A stretch of DNA of 50,409 nt from a virus: the IMG/VR virus record IMGVR_UViG_3300045968_000249, positions 1 through 50,409 of that record, one strand, 5' to 3'. The position numbers and the translations under genes were made by a program. The notes beneath the pieces were generated by a model that worked only from the letters and a program-made list of their open reading frames with translations, had not been told where the DNA came from and did not search any database. Position 1 is the first letter of the stretch. Each line of letters opens with the position of its first letter. Below, piece after piece: positions 40,484 through 48,180 of this stretch.

Positions 40484-41133
40484 AGGACGTCCTCACTCGC
40501 CGGATTGCGCAGACCCACCGACCAGCCTTTGTCCGGGTCATGCACGGGCCAAATTTCCACCGGCGTGATATGGCCCATCTGCGCATCGAAATTGACGTGA
40601 AGCGGAATGCCCAACTCGAGCAACCGTTCACAGAACGCGATGTCTTCGCCCTGCCGTTCGGTGCCCCGATTACGGAACCAGGGCGGGCCGGTCAGATCCA
40701 AGACATCACGACGAATCAACATGCCCGCACCGCCGGCAATGTCGATTTGCATCAGCCCGCGTTGATGAGGCGTCGGCGCAAGGTTTTGCATTTCGCCGTT
40801 GTCGGGCCGGCGGTAGAGCACTGAGGTATGCGGCGCGGAGCGCTTCAAGACGAACGGCACGACCACCGGCACGCCACTCGCCCATAGCTGGTCGATGATG
40901 GTCGGCGCGAAGGTATGATCGTCGCCAATCACCCAGGCCCAGGCCGCATTCGGACACCCTTCCAGGCCGCGGAGGATCGACCGGTTGATGTTATGCGTGA
41001 CGTCAGGGCCAGCCGTGGAAATGATGACACTGCCTTTCGGCAACGCGCCGGCGAGCCGCGCCAACGACGCAAAAAACGCGTTGAAGCGCGGCTGATGGCC
41101 GGTCGGCACGGCAACGATCCCCGGTGGTGTCAT
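40480..41133 (-). CDS. Glycosyltransferase-like protein (GT-A fold)
   Basis: A 217-residue product. WVIGDDHTF holds an Asp71-Asp72 pair in the position of the GT-A DxD nucleotide-sugar site. GGAGMLIRRDVLDLTG and GEDIAFCERLLELGI (Glu163-Asp164) follow, then a His188 in DAQMGHITP. These are the hallmark segments of small family-2-like enzymes in phages. It probably transfers a sugar to a lipid, a surface glycan or a virion protein. The ATG lies 2 bp inside a copy of the 16-bp motif (S6). Confidence 0.78.
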   Translation of the reverse strand: MTPPGIVAVPTGHQPRFNAFFASLARLAGALPKGSVIISTAGPDVTHNINRSILRGLEGCPNAAWAWVIGDDHTFAPTIIDQLWASGVPVVVPFVLKRSAPHTSVLYRRPDNGEMQNLAPTPHQRGLMQIDIAGGAGMLIRRDVLDLTGPPWFRNRGTERQGEDIAFCERLLELGIPLHVNFDAQMGHITPVEIWPVHDPDKGWSVGLRNPASEDVL

Positions 41134-41145
41134 GTAAAACCTGAC
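41130..41145 (+). promoter_or_regulatory. Dispersed 16-bp motif, site S6
   Basis: TCATGTAAAACCTGAC overlaps the start codon of the glycosyltransferase gene (minus strand). The same stretch contains CCTGAC-AG-GTCAGG (41140-41153), a second inverted half-site, so the site may bind two dimers. Confidence 0.6.
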
Positions 41146-41163
41146 AGGTCAGGCCAAAAAAAA

Positions 41164-42090
41164 CTACTTCGCTGGCCGGCGTCGGAGGACTCGAAACTCC
41201 GACGCCGGCACGGTGTAGGCGGATCGTTGCTGATGCTTCCAGCTGTAGATCGCGCCGTTGGGCATGACGCACCCGACATTAAGCCCAATGAGCGCCTTCA
41301 GTTTGTTATCGCACTCATCGACAATCACACCGAGGCGGTCGATTTCCGCTTTCGCCGCCATGCGGGAATTGTCCAGGGCCGTCGCATCCTCGCCCCCCAG
41401 CGTGACGAATGCGCCGGTGCCTTCCTTGGGGAACAAGGCCGCCAGGGCATCGGCGGTCGCCTGCGACGCGTCCGGATCGGGCGGCTGCTGGTGCTGCACG
41501 CGATGCCAGAAGGCCGCTTCGTGCTCGAGCAATTTCGCGATGAAGCGGTCATTGCGCGGCATGTCGACCCAGAGAAACGACCGCCCACCAATCAGGACCG
41601 CCAGCGAGCCCCAGGCATAGCCGGTGACGGCTAATTGATGCTGTAGCTGCACCTGATATTCCAGTGGCGGTTCCTCCTGCCATTCGTCGCGCTTCCACTC
41701 AATCGCGTTTTTGAGCTCGAGCACTCCCAGCGATGCGCCGGCCACCGGTGTCGGGGTTTTCGCATCGGCGGTGACCATCACCTCGCGGTCGAGTGTCGCC
41801 AGCATCCACGGTTCGTCCCCGATGGCAATGGTCCAATCGCCAGGGTCGCTGGTTGTGCGTCCGGTTTCGTCTTCGTACTTGCGAGCAATCACCGGTTCCA
41901 GGCGATGGCCCCATTCGATCCATTCCTGTTCGTCTTGCGACAGCGCCAACAGCCCGACTTTCTCGGCGTACAGCTGAAAGGTGCTTTTCCAGCGGGACAG
42001 CCCTAAGAGCACAGGGGCATCAGAAGCGCCCACGCCAGCCCGACGAGCTTCGAGCCATTCGGCCCGGCTACTGCACTCTCGAGTATCCAT
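41164..42090 (-). CDS. YqaJ-family exonuclease
   Basis: A 308-residue lambda-exonuclease-like enzyme. RRAGVGASDAPVLLGLS is the family's N-terminal signature. Catalytic metal ligands are Asp101 (LATLDREV), Glu125 and Lys127 (LGVLELKN), followed by the YQVQLQHQLAVTG helix. A C-terminal about 90 residues (helical, then beta) may be a specificity domain. The enzyme chews 5' ends to make single strands for RecT. It ends 31 bp before the glycosyltransferase gene. Confidence 0.93.
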   Translation of the reverse strand: MDTRECSSRAEWLEARRAGVGASDAPVLLGLSRWKSTFQLYAEKVGLLALSQDEQEWIEWGHRLEPVIARKYEDETGRTTSDPGDWTIAIGDEPWMLATLDREVMVTADAKTPTPVAGASLGVLELKNAIEWKRDEWQEEPPLEYQVQLQHQLAVTGYAWGSLAVLIGGRSFLWVDMPRNDRFIAKLLEHEAAFWHRVQHQQPPDPDASQATADALAALFPKEGTGAFVTLGGEDATALDNSRMAAKAEIDRLGVIVDECDNKLKALIGLNVGCVMPNGAIYSWKHQQRSAYTVPASEFRVLRRRPAK

Positions 42091-42275
42091 TGCTCTTCTT
42101 CCTCGACTAACAAGTCAAATGCCCATTTATTCGACATCGGGCCCCGCACGACGCGACGCGCGACGACATGGAGTACGGCCAAATACCAGCGGCTACGTGT
42201 GAGAATTAAGCGCTCGACCAGCGCTTCGCGCCACCCCCAGGCGTTTTCGCCCGGTCGATACACGTGGAATGTCAT
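42003..42275 (-). CDS. Hypothetical protein before the exonuclease
   Basis: A 90-residue product in another frame, overlapping the exonuclease start by 88 bp and preceded by AGGGCG. It opens TFHVYRPGENAWGWREALVE and has an acidic EEEEQWILES. Its first 60 residues fill the only gap between two well-supported genes, which argues for it. No family is recognised. Confidence 0.5.
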   Translation of the reverse strand: MTFHVYRPGENAWGWREALVERLILTRSRWYLAVLHVVARRVVRGPMSNKWAFDLLVEEEEQWILESAVAGPNGSKLVGLAWALLMPLCS

Positions 42276-42438
42276 TGGATCGCCCTACAAACCCCGGCGT
42301 GGAATACCCGCACATCCAGCAGCGGCTTCCTGCGTAAAACGCGCGCCGTGTGGTGAGATGCCCGCCATTTAGCACACACCATTGCGCCCGTAGCCAACCC
42401 CAGAGAAAGCCACCCAGACGGTTACGGTTGCGCCGCAT
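42193..42438 (-). CDS. Small Cys-containing protein
   Basis: An 81-residue basic product. The ATG is preceded by AGGGGGG at a 5-bp distance. It contains WCVLNGGHLTTRRAFYAGSR followed by CWMCGY, with Cys and His spaced as in small zinc-finger phage proteins. It overlaps both neighbours. No family is recognised. Confidence 0.55.
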   Translation of the reverse strand: MRRNRNRLGGFLWGWLRAQWCVLNGGHLTTRRAFYAGSRCWMCGYSTPGFVGRSNDIPRVSTGRKRLGVARSAGRALNSHT

Positions 42439-42712
42439 CAGTCCCCCCTGATGGTTTGCGCGCCCGGTCCTGCCACTCGCGCCGTTCGACCACGGCATGC
42501 AGCAGACGCAGTAATCGCTTGCCTTCGTTGGCATTGGCAATCACCGCCGAGACAAACGCCCCCGGCAAGGAGCGATAGGCTGTGCGTGTGAAATCGTAAA
42601 TCGACAATTGCACGCGCGCCCTGGTCGGACACAGTTCCTGCATGACTTCTTCGTAACTACGGCGTGAGAAATCCGCTCGCCGTCGTAGCTTCTGTTTCGG
42701 CTTTTTCGGCAT
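42422..42712 (-). CDS. Hypothetical basic protein
   Basis: A 96-residue product overlapping the DnaQ-like gene by 56 bp in another frame. It has a basic N-terminus (PKKPKQKLRRRADFSRRS), a central helical segment and a charged helix near the end (KRLLRLLHAVVERREW). No SD is obvious, so the start is uncertain. No family is recognised. Confidence 0.5.
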   Translation of the reverse strand: MPKKPKQKLRRRADFSRRSYEEVMQELCPTRARVQLSIYDFTRTAYRSLPGAFVSAVIANANEGKRLLRLLHAVVERREWQDRARKPSGGTDAAQP

Positions 42713-43550
42713 GTTCAGGAAACACCCCATTCGCCGCCTCGAGCGCAATCGTTTTCGTGTCCGGATCAAAATCGCCGCGCAAAATCCAGCTATAGAACCC
42801 GGCATCGAGGTCACGCATCGGCACCCCGGCATTTTTCGTAAAGGCCACAATCGGCACACCATCGCGCCATTGAAACTTGCCGGCGCGATCAATGTAGGCC
42901 GGCTTTTTCCGGTCGCAATACACCGAGAGCGCCGCGACGTCGCGCGGCAAATCCGCGAAGCGATCCAGCTGCCCCAGTACGACATCAATCGTGTCGGCCA
43001 CGTCGATGCCGGCGTCGTGCGCCGCCTCTCGCTCACGTTGGCAGAATTCCTTCACCGCGGCATCGAGGTCGCGCGGGAAGCGCTGTTGGTAGATGGAGAA
43101 GCCATCGATCACCGGGAGTCGATGGAGGTCGATGTCGAAGCCGGCGAGGCTCAGTTCATGGGTCAGCAGCGGCATATCAAACGACCGCAGGTTGTAACCC
43201 ACCAGCACGACGTCACTCAACCCATTGGCCAAGCTCCGCGCCAGTTCGATGAAACGCGGCGCGTCCTGCACGTCCGCGTCGGTAATACCATGCGTCGCAC
43301 TCGCATCCTTCGGGATCGGGATCCCCGGATTGATGAGCGTGGCGAGGATCGTAAACGTCCCATCGGTGCGGACCTTCACCGCGCCGATTTCACACACCCG
43401 GTCGTAGTCACGGAACGGGCCGGTCGCTTCCAGATCCAGGCAGACCACCGCCGCGTCGCACTGCAACGCCTCGCGCAACGTGCGTAAACGCTGCGCCGCC
43501 TGTTGCAAACGATCAACCGAACTACCGCGCGGTTTCAGCTTCACGGGCAT
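42657..43550 (-). CDS. DnaQ-like 3'-5' exonuclease (DEDDh)
   Basis: A 297-residue product with the DEDDh set: CLDLEATG (Asp39, Glu41), ATHGITDADV, VGYNLRSFD (Asp125) and AAHDAGIDVADT (His178, Asp183). A C-terminal about 90 residues after residue 200 are unlike the catalytic core (an exonuclease-specific or DNA-contact extension). Such enzymes proofread or trim 3' ends in replication and recombination. It is the second gene of the long leftward operon. Confidence 0.9.
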   Translation of the reverse strand: MPVKLKPRGSSVDRLQQAAQRLRTLREALQCDAAVVCLDLEATGPFRDYDRVCEIGAVKVRTDGTFTILATLINPGIPIPKDASATHGITDADVQDAPRFIELARSLANGLSDVVLVGYNLRSFDMPLLTHELSLAGFDIDLHRLPVIDGFSIYQQRFPRDLDAAVKEFCQREREAAHDAGIDVADTIDVVLGQLDRFADLPRDVAALSVYCDRKKPAYIDRAGKFQWRDGVPIVAFTKNAGVPMRDLDAGFYSWILRGDFDPDTKTIALEAANGVFPEHAEKAETEATTASGFLTP

Positions 43551-44106
43551 AATGCCGCCGTAACCGGAAATTCACCTGATCCAAGTGATTCGAGAGTTTG
43601 CGGACCAGCGTTTTATAGGCATCACGCCGCCGGCGAGCCCGCCGAATCTGTGCCTCGAGCTCGACGCGCTTCGCTTCATCGCGATCTTTGGAGGAGGGCA
43701 GACGGTTGTAGAACTTGATCAACGCGGCATATTGAAAGCGTGGCTGCTGTTCAGGGGGATCCATCAGATGGGGAACGTTGAGCGGTTCGCCGGCCAGCTG
43801 CATAAAGCCGGCGAGAATCTGTTGCGCCAGATGCGGCGCGAAATCTTCCCACAGATGGTCCTCGCTCCAGCGGGTCGGGATATAGATCGTGAGCCAGCGT
43901 TTGGCCGGCTGCGCCCGGTAATGCATCAACCGCACGGCGTGGTGCTCGCGCACATGCAGCGTGATCGGTTTGTGTCCCTTCGTGGTGTAGACCGCGACGC
44001 ACTGGCGCAGGGCCAGCGGTTTGAGCGTGCGTGAGGCGATCGAGCTTTCGTTAACCAGTTCCACGGCCGCACCCGATGTCAGGAATTCGGCTCGACTGTA
44101 AGTCAA
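43522..44106 (-). CDS. First gene of the leftward operon, hypothetical
   Basis: A product of up to 194 residues. The longest reading starts at TTG 44106, inside a copy of the 16-bp motif; shorter GTG starts within the first 25 codons are possible. The sequence has a mixed alpha/beta N-terminal half (VAVYTTKGHKPITLHVREHH) and a very basic C-terminal helix (EAQIRRARRRRDAYKTLVRK). It may bind nucleic acid. No family is recognised. Confidence 0.6.
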   Translation of the reverse strand: MTYSRAEFLTSGAAVELVNESSIASRTLKPLALRQCVAVYTTKGHKPITLHVREHHAVRLMHYRAQPAKRWLTIYIPTRWSEDHLWEDFAPHLAQQILAGFMQLAGEPLNVPHLMDPPEQQPRFQYAALIKFYNRLPSSKDRDEAKRVELEAQIRRARRRRDAYKTLVRKLSNHLDQVNFRLRRHYAREAETAR

Positions 44107-44114
44107 TACCTGAC
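44099..44114 (+). promoter_or_regulatory. Dispersed 16-bp motif, site S7
   Basis: TAAGTCAATACCTGAC. It covers the start codon of the first leftward-operon gene and lies just downstream of the operon's probable promoter. Confidence 0.6.
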
Positions 44115-44126
44115 GAAGTGTGACAC

Positions 44127-44154
44127 CCTATCGCGTGTTGAGAAAGTTTGTCAA
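44127..44154 (-). promoter_or_regulatory. Probable promoter of the leftward operon
   Basis: On the minus strand: TTGACA (44149-44154), a 16-bp spacer, GATAGG (44127-44132). The -35 is perfect, the -10 poor, as in promoters that need an activator. Three 18-bp repeats lie just upstream of the -35 and site S7 just downstream. Confidence 0.5.
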
Positions 44155-44163
44155 ATAGATTCT

Positions 44164-44232
44164 TACGTCACGCATGCACGGTTGTTTACCGCACGTCTCG
44201 CATGCACGGTGGGCCACGTCTCGCACCCACGG
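44164..44232 (+). repeat. Three iteron-like 18-bp direct repeats
   Basis: Copies at 44164-44181, 44192-44209 and 44215-44232, consensus YACGTCWCGCAYSCACGG. The middle and last copies differ at two positions. They lie directly upstream of the leftward promoter. They could be activator sites or initiator-binding iterons. Confidence 0.6.
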
Positions 44233-44569
44233 TCGGGGGGCGGGGCCCGGGGCGGCGGCGGGAGCGGCGGGGCGAGGTTCTCGGAAGTGCGCGGGAATGC
44301 TCGAGGCTGCACCAACCGGCCCGGAAAACCACACAGTGTCCCACGACGGCTCGTGGTTGCACAGTGGGCCAAACGTCGTACGTGTATCGAGTCAGCGACA
44401 GTCCGGTACGGTTGACTTTAGTCGGAAAACGGCGCGAACAGGAAGACTTAGACGACTGAGACGCCGTGCCCAGCTGGACGGCACCAGGGCCCCGCCAGGA
44501 CGCGCCCGCGCCGGCCCCCAGGATGGGCCCAGGCACCCGCCGAACGCGCCGCTAGGGCCCGCCAGGGCA

Positions 44570-44608
44570 AAAGAAAAGGCCGGCCCAGGGAAACCCCGGA
44601 CCGGCCCA
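44570..44608 (-). terminator. Strong leftward rho-independent terminator
   Basis: On the minus strand: a 9-bp GC stem (GGCCGGTCC with GGGCCGGCC, one G-U pair) with an inner GGGG/CCCT extension, followed by TTTTCTTTT. It lies 21 bp after the last gene of the small-ORF operon and separates it from the control region. Confidence 0.85.
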
Positions 44609-44628
44609 CGAACCCCGCCCGCGACCGC

Positions 44629-44832
44629 CTAGCGCTTGCGCGTGCGCCGTTCAGCGTCCAGCTTGCGCAACGCCTTCCGTACCGCCTCCTCTGTCAGCTG
44701 TCGCGGCGCTCCCGTGGTCAGATTCATCACGGAACCGATCACCGTGTTACCGACCGCCGCGCCCGCTCGCGCGTCCGCCGTGTACTCCGGTGACCCGCGC
44801 ATCAGTTCCAACGCATGACTAACCAGATCCAT
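44629..44832 (-). CDS. Small hypothetical protein, 67 residues
   Basis: The ATG has AAGGGG 6 bp upstream. A helical N-terminus (DLVSHALELMRGSPEY) is followed by a Gly/Ala segment and a basic C-terminal helix (RKALRKLDAERRTRKR). It is the last gene of the small-ORF operon, right before the terminator. Function is unknown. Confidence 0.65.
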   Translation of the reverse strand: MDLVSHALELMRGSPEYTADARAGAAVGNTVIGSVMNLTTGAPRQLTEEAVRKALRKLDAERRTRKR

Positions 44833-45022
44833 CGCTCACCCCTTCCCTTTCGTGTCGCTCAGCTTCGCATGCTTGGCACTGGCCATCGTGCGCCCCCACC
44901 AGGGCCGGCCCCACCGTGCCGAAGATGCGCGCCGTTGTTGGATGTTCGCTCCGCGCATGGCGAAAGCACAGAGCCATCGACCGCCCGTGCAGGTAACCAT
45001 GCTGATACGTGACCACCGTCAC
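44819..45022 (-). CDS. Small Cys/His protein, 67 residues
   Basis: GTG start in a GTGA overlap with the upstream gene; GAAAGGGGG lies 6 bp before it. Residues include a CFRHARSEHP segment and, about 30 residues later, a CQACEAERH pair, a likely zinc site. It overlaps the next gene by 14 bp. No family is recognised. Confidence 0.55.
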   Translation of the reverse strand: MTVVTYQHGYLHGRSMALCFRHARSEHPTTARIFGTVGPALVGAHDGQCQACEAERHEREGVSDGSG

Positions 45023-45177
45023 CCCTTGCCCCCTTTCGCATAGGCCCACGCCCATACCGGCAAGGTTAGCCCACACAGGCCCAACCCAGCCACCGCGAGC
45101 GCCTCACTTGAGACGCCCGCGCCCACCGCCGCCAGGAGCCAACCGGCCCCCGCGGCGAGGTAACACGCGCGCAGCAT
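45019..45177 (-). CDS. Small membrane protein, 52 residues
   Basis: The ATG overlaps the preceding stop (TGATG). Two hydrophobic helices (about 5-22 and 27-46) lead to a basic AKGGKG end. It may be a small inner-membrane protein made early in infection. No family is recognised. Confidence 0.55.
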   Translation of the reverse strand: MLRACYLAAGAGWLLAAVGAGVSSEALAVAGLGLCGLTLPVWAWAYAKGGKG

Positions 45178-45440
45178 CACGCCGCCCCGCGATGGATGGC
45201 GCGGAACTCGGCCACCGTGACCGCTCGCGAGCTTTCCAGGAACCGCCCGCCGGCCACTTCTCGGAACATCGCGAAGCGGACCCGGCCGGTCAGCGGACAA
45301 TCGTCGACCGCTTCCCCGACCAAGAAATCACCCCCGACCCACGCCGCCGGCGGCAACACGTTCAGCATTTCGTGATACCGGTCGCGTGTGATGTCGACCC
45401 ACGACACCGGAACGCGCAGACGCTGAAGGCCCGCGCTCAC
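45177..45440 (-). CDS. Conserved-type small protein (LPPAAWVGGDFLVGE)
   Basis: An 87-residue product with a GTG start in a GTGA overlap. VSWVDITRDRYHEMLNVLPP and AWVGGDFLVGEAVDDCPLTG form a compact alpha/beta segment followed by FAMFREVAGGRFLESS and a final TVAEFRAIHRG. Similar sequences are common as hypothetical proteins on phages and plasmids. Function is unknown. Confidence 0.65.
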   Translation of the reverse strand: MSAGLQRLRVPVSWVDITRDRYHEMLNVLPPAAWVGGDFLVGEAVDDCPLTGRVRFAMFREVAGGRFLESSRAVTVAEFRAIHRGAA

Positions 45441-45655
45441 CGCGCGCCGCTTTCGTTGTAGACCGCAATCGCGCCCTTGACCGCTTCGGTCACCGCGTCC
45501 GCGGTCCCCGCACGGAGCCACGCATCCCGCCCCGCCTTGAAGACCTTCGAGATATTCAGGATGTTGATCGACGTGCCCGCGCAGTGCGCCTCATACGTCC
45601 GTTCGATCATCGCGTCCAGTGCCCGATCTGCTTTCGTCTGTCTTTGTCTCGCCAT
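45437..45655 (-). CDS. Small hypothetical protein, 72 residues
   Basis: The ATG has CGAAAGGGG 8 bp upstream. The product has a basic start (ARQRQTKADRALDAMIERTY) and helical sequence with a single Cys. A hairpin (GCGGG/CCCGC) lies in its 107-bp upstream gap. Function is unknown; it begins a coupled sub-operon of five small genes. Confidence 0.65.
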   Translation of the reverse strand: MARQRQTKADRALDAMIERTYEAHCAGTSINILNISKVFKAGRDAWLRAGTADAVTEAVKGAIAVYNESGAR

Positions 45656-45762
45656 CGTCTGAACCCCTTTCGTTGTGCGGGAACCACCCGCGCGCAACCC
45701 CCTGCCGCCAGGAGGCTCCGCGCGAGTGGCGGAGGCAATCGCCCCCACCACTCGGCCAGGCT

Positions 45763-46920
45763 TCAGACGTCCAGACGATCCAGCAACTTGCCCGCGCGCG
45801 TTTCCAAATCGAGCTTGGCATCCGCGTACGCCAGATGCCGCGCCATCGCCGTGAAACCGTTGTACATGTCCCACAGCGATCCGTGCTGCCCTTCCTCGGA
45901 ATCCGCGAATTGAATCGCGCGCCGCACCTCGGCTCCGTTGAACCCGCGCGCCTTGAAGAACTCCGCGAACTTGTCCGGCGTCGCCGGCAGTGCGAACGCC
46001 TTCGCCGCTTTGATGCGCGCCTCGAGAGGCTTCGCCGTCATGTTCACGAATTCATTCAGCGCCGGGACCGCTTCAGTGATGAACCGCTCCGGCCCGCCCG
46101 ACGTGTGCCGAATCTTCACGACGCGAACGTCCTCGGCCCCCCAGATCCCGAAGTTCCCGCAGACCGCGCGGAACAGGAACGTTGAAATCCCCATCGACCG
46201 CGTACCGACCTCGGAATTCCACATGTAAAACCCGCGGTGTAGCTGGTCGCGCGATCCGCCCCCGTCGACAATCGACCCGCCATCGCAGAAGAACAGGAAG
46301 ACGTCCCGATCGCCGGCGAAAAGCGCGCGCTTTTCCTTGCCCCAATCGATGGGAGAGAAGAACCGCCCCTCCGTGCGGTCGATGATGGTTTGCGCCGCCC
46401 GTGCGACGTCGACATCCCAGATCCGCCCGTAATCAGGGCCCGTCAGCGCCGCCAGCGTCGCCGGCTCGGTCGCCGGTTCGATGGAATCGAGATCCGTGCT
46501 CACCGGATCGACCACCATCGCTTTAACTTCCTCGCCGCGCTTGTCCGCGAGATGGTTCAGGATGGAGACGACCAGATCCGGCCGGTCGTTGAGCTTGCGC
46601 AGTTCCCGCGCGCCGTAGCCGACCAGGCCGGCCGCTTGCCCAAACGCGTAATTCGACGGCACGACGCCGGCCCCCGCCAGCAGCCCGGTTGCGCCCGTGA
46701 ACCGCAACGAGCCATCATCCGCCGTCACCGCGCGCAAGTTCCGGGAATCGATCTTGACTTCCATCGACCGTGATCGCCGGTTCTCGACCGCATCGATCAA
46801 CGCGTCGAGGCTTGCGAACTTCTCATCCGGCGGACGCTGGAACCATTGCGCTTGCGCCACGCCCACCACCGCCGCCGCCGACTCCGCCTTATCGATGGTC
46901 ATTTCGTTAATCGTGCTCAT
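45763..46920 (-). CDS. DUF932-family protein
   Basis: A 385-residue product matching the phage/plasmid DUF932 family: a start with ADDGSLRFTGATGLLAG, then VPSNYAFGQAAGLVGYGARE, a central alpha/beta region and a late LFRAVCGNFGIWGAEDV, RHTSGGPERF segment. Members are widespread on phages and plasmids, with no settled function; links to anti-restriction or copy control have been suggested. The SD lies within a CGAAAGGG element. Site S8 of the dispersed motif lies 26 bp upstream. Confidence 0.85.
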   Translation of the reverse strand: MSTINEMTIDKAESAAAVVGVAQAQWFQRPPDEKFASLDALIDAVENRRSRSMEVKIDSRNLRAVTADDGSLRFTGATGLLAGAGVVPSNYAFGQAAGLVGYGARELRKLNDRPDLVVSILNHLADKRGEEVKAMVVDPVSTDLDSIEPATEPATLAALTGPDYGRIWDVDVARAAQTIIDRTEGRFFSPIDWGKEKRALFAGDRDVFLFFCDGGSIVDGGGSRDQLHRGFYMWNSEVGTRSMGISTFLFRAVCGNFGIWGAEDVRVVKIRHTSGGPERFITEAVPALNEFVNMTAKPLEARIKAAKAFALPATPDKFAEFFKARGFNGAEVRRAIQFADSEEGQHGSLWDMYNGFTAMARHLAYADAKLDLETRAGKLLDRLDV

Positions 46921-46945
46921 GGTTGTTATCCCTTTCGAAAGTTTG

Positions 46946-46961
46946 TAAGCAGAAACCTGAC
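46946..46961 (+). promoter_or_regulatory. Dispersed 16-bp motif, site S8
   Basis: TAAGCAGAAACCTGAC, in the 90-bp gap upstream of the DUF932 gene and downstream of the zinc-protein array. It separates the small-gene array from the DUF932 gene. Confidence 0.6.
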
Positions 46962-47010
46962 AACGCTACCACACGCCCGCGCGACCCGTCTCACCAGGAC
47001 GGCCCCGCGC

Positions 47011-47217
47011 CTATTCGGTTCGCTCGCCCCCTTTCAGCCCGGCCCATTCACACCGGTTACACGCATAGAACCCGGCGAGCTTGGCCACCAGGACCACGCC
47101 CCGCGGCCCCAGGGACGGCACCAGGACGCACCCGCGCCCCGGCCCCTCCCCCGGTACCCAGGACACCGACGACTCGCACACCGGACAGCGGACGACCGCG
47201 CCCCCGTTCGCGCTCAT
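47011..47217 (-). CDS. Small double-CxxC zinc-ribbon protein
   Basis: A 68-residue product with CPVC (residues 11-14) and CNRC (53-56), the four-Cys layout of a zinc ribbon, separated by a beta region (VLVPSLGPRGVVLVAKLAGF). ATG in an ATGAGC overlap with the upstream gene. Function is unknown. Confidence 0.65.
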   Translation of the reverse strand: MSANGGAVVRCPVCESSVSWVPGEGPGRGCVLVPSLGPRGVVLVAKLAGFYACNRCEWAGLKGGERTE

Positions 47218-47513
47218 CGTTCCTCAATCCAGTAATGGCCAACGCGCGCCGGCATGGTTTGCTTGAGACAATCGGCCAAGGTCCGAAACCCGGACCAATC
47301 GCCATCTAGGCAGGTAATCACGAAGTTTGCGCGCTCCGCACGCTCCGCCGGGACATCGACCAGGGAGAACCACTGCCACCCCGCGCCGAATCGCAACGGA
47401 ACCCAGGACGCCACCGCCCGCGGCTCATACGCCGAAACCTCCGGCCGATGAAACCGACACCGGCCCGTCGACGACTCCCGGCAATCGGGACAGCTGACGC
47501 GCCGCCGGCTCAT
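47214..47513 (-). CDS. Small Cys-containing protein, 99 residues
   Basis: A product with an early CPDCRESSTGRCRFH cluster, then beta-rich sequence (WVPLRFGAGWQWFSLVDVPA; NFVITCLDGDWSGF). It starts in an ATGAGC overlap. A metal site in the N-terminal cluster is likely. The family is not recognised. Confidence 0.62.
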   Translation of the reverse strand: MSRRRVSCPDCRESSTGRCRFHRPEVSAYEPRAVASWVPLRFGAGWQWFSLVDVPAERAERANFVITCLDGDWSGFRTLADCLKQTMPARVGHYWIEER

Positions 47514-47827
47514 CGCTCACCGCCTTTCGGCGCAGGCAGGAACCGCCCCGACGGCCCGCAGCAGTACCCATCACGCGCCGTGTAATGCAACGCGCCGACG
47601 TCGGCCGGCAACAGCCACCGCACGACGCCACAGCGCACGCACGCACACCGCACCGGCTGACGCTCACGCCGCCACCGTTCCAGGATGGCCGTGCACGCCG
47701 GGCAATCCGGCATCCCGCGCCCGTTGTACGCGTCGCTCAGCTTCGCCCCGCAGACCGGCGCAGTCGAGGTATCCGGCGGAATGCCCAGGAACGTCGCGAA
47801 GACATGCCGCAAGGTATCGCCGCTCAC
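47510..47827 (-). CDS. Small multi-Cys protein, 105 residues
   Basis: A product with a GTG start in a GTGAGC overlap. Cys pairs include CPAC, CACVRCG and a later CCG, enough for two zinc sites, and a proline-rich FLPAPKGG end. It lies in the same array of small Cys proteins. Function is unknown. Confidence 0.62.
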   Translation of the reverse strand: MSGDTLRHVFATFLGIPPDTSTAPVCGAKLSDAYNGRGMPDCPACTAILERWRRERQPVRCACVRCGVVRWLLPADVGALHYTARDGYCCGPSGRFLPAPKGGER

Positions 47828-48180
47828 CGCACACCGCCCATTGCATTGACTTCGGCCGCGTACTGTTCAATGGCTTTCCGCGCGTAGCGCCGGATGTCCT
47901 CCGCTTCCCGCCGCCCACGCTCAACAATCGCCGCCGCTTGCCGCTCCGCCGCTTGCCTGATTTCCTGCCCGGCAAACTCCGCCGCTTCGCGAATTCGGCA
48001 CGCTTCCGCCCGATACTCCGCGAACGTGTAGACCGTCGGGAAGTGATCGCAACGTAGGTCCGTTTCAATCGCCGCCCGCTGTGACGACAGCCACGGCGCC
48101 AGATAGGAATTCGGCCCAAGCTCCGCAATCGCCCGATCGAGAATGCCAAGCTCTCGCGCCTTCGTCGGCCCGCCGCTCAT
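47824..48180 (-). CDS. Coiled-coil protein, 118 residues
   Basis: The ATG overlaps the upstream stop (ATGAGC). A helical N-terminus leads to a long charged helix (AEFAGQEIRQAAERQAAAIV and GRREAEDIRRYARKAIEQY), strongly coiled-coil. The start of an upstream in-frame reading is unlikely, because it would overlap the neighbour heavily. Function is unknown. Confidence 0.65.
   Translation of the reverse strand: MSGGPTKARELGILDRAIAELGPNSYLAPWLSSQRAAIETDLRCDHFPTVYTFAEYRAEACRIREAAEFAGQEIRQAAERQAAAIVERGRREAEDIRRYARKAIEQYAAEVNAMGGVR

Larger units (their letters stand above)
44107..44628. other. Non-coding control region between the two leftward operons
   Basis: About 520 bp without a convincing gene. 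From left to right it holds the leftward promoter, three iteron-like repeats, a short GC-rich tract, a CCACGA/TCGTGG hairpin (44341-44356) and a strong leftward terminator near 44570-44608. Open frames here overlap several ways and have no SD. Confidence 0.6.

Noticed and set aside
44570-44608. CRISPR or other repeat array in the GC-rich control region
   Set aside because: No regularly spaced repeats with unique spacers exist anywhere in the window; the hairpin here is a terminator.
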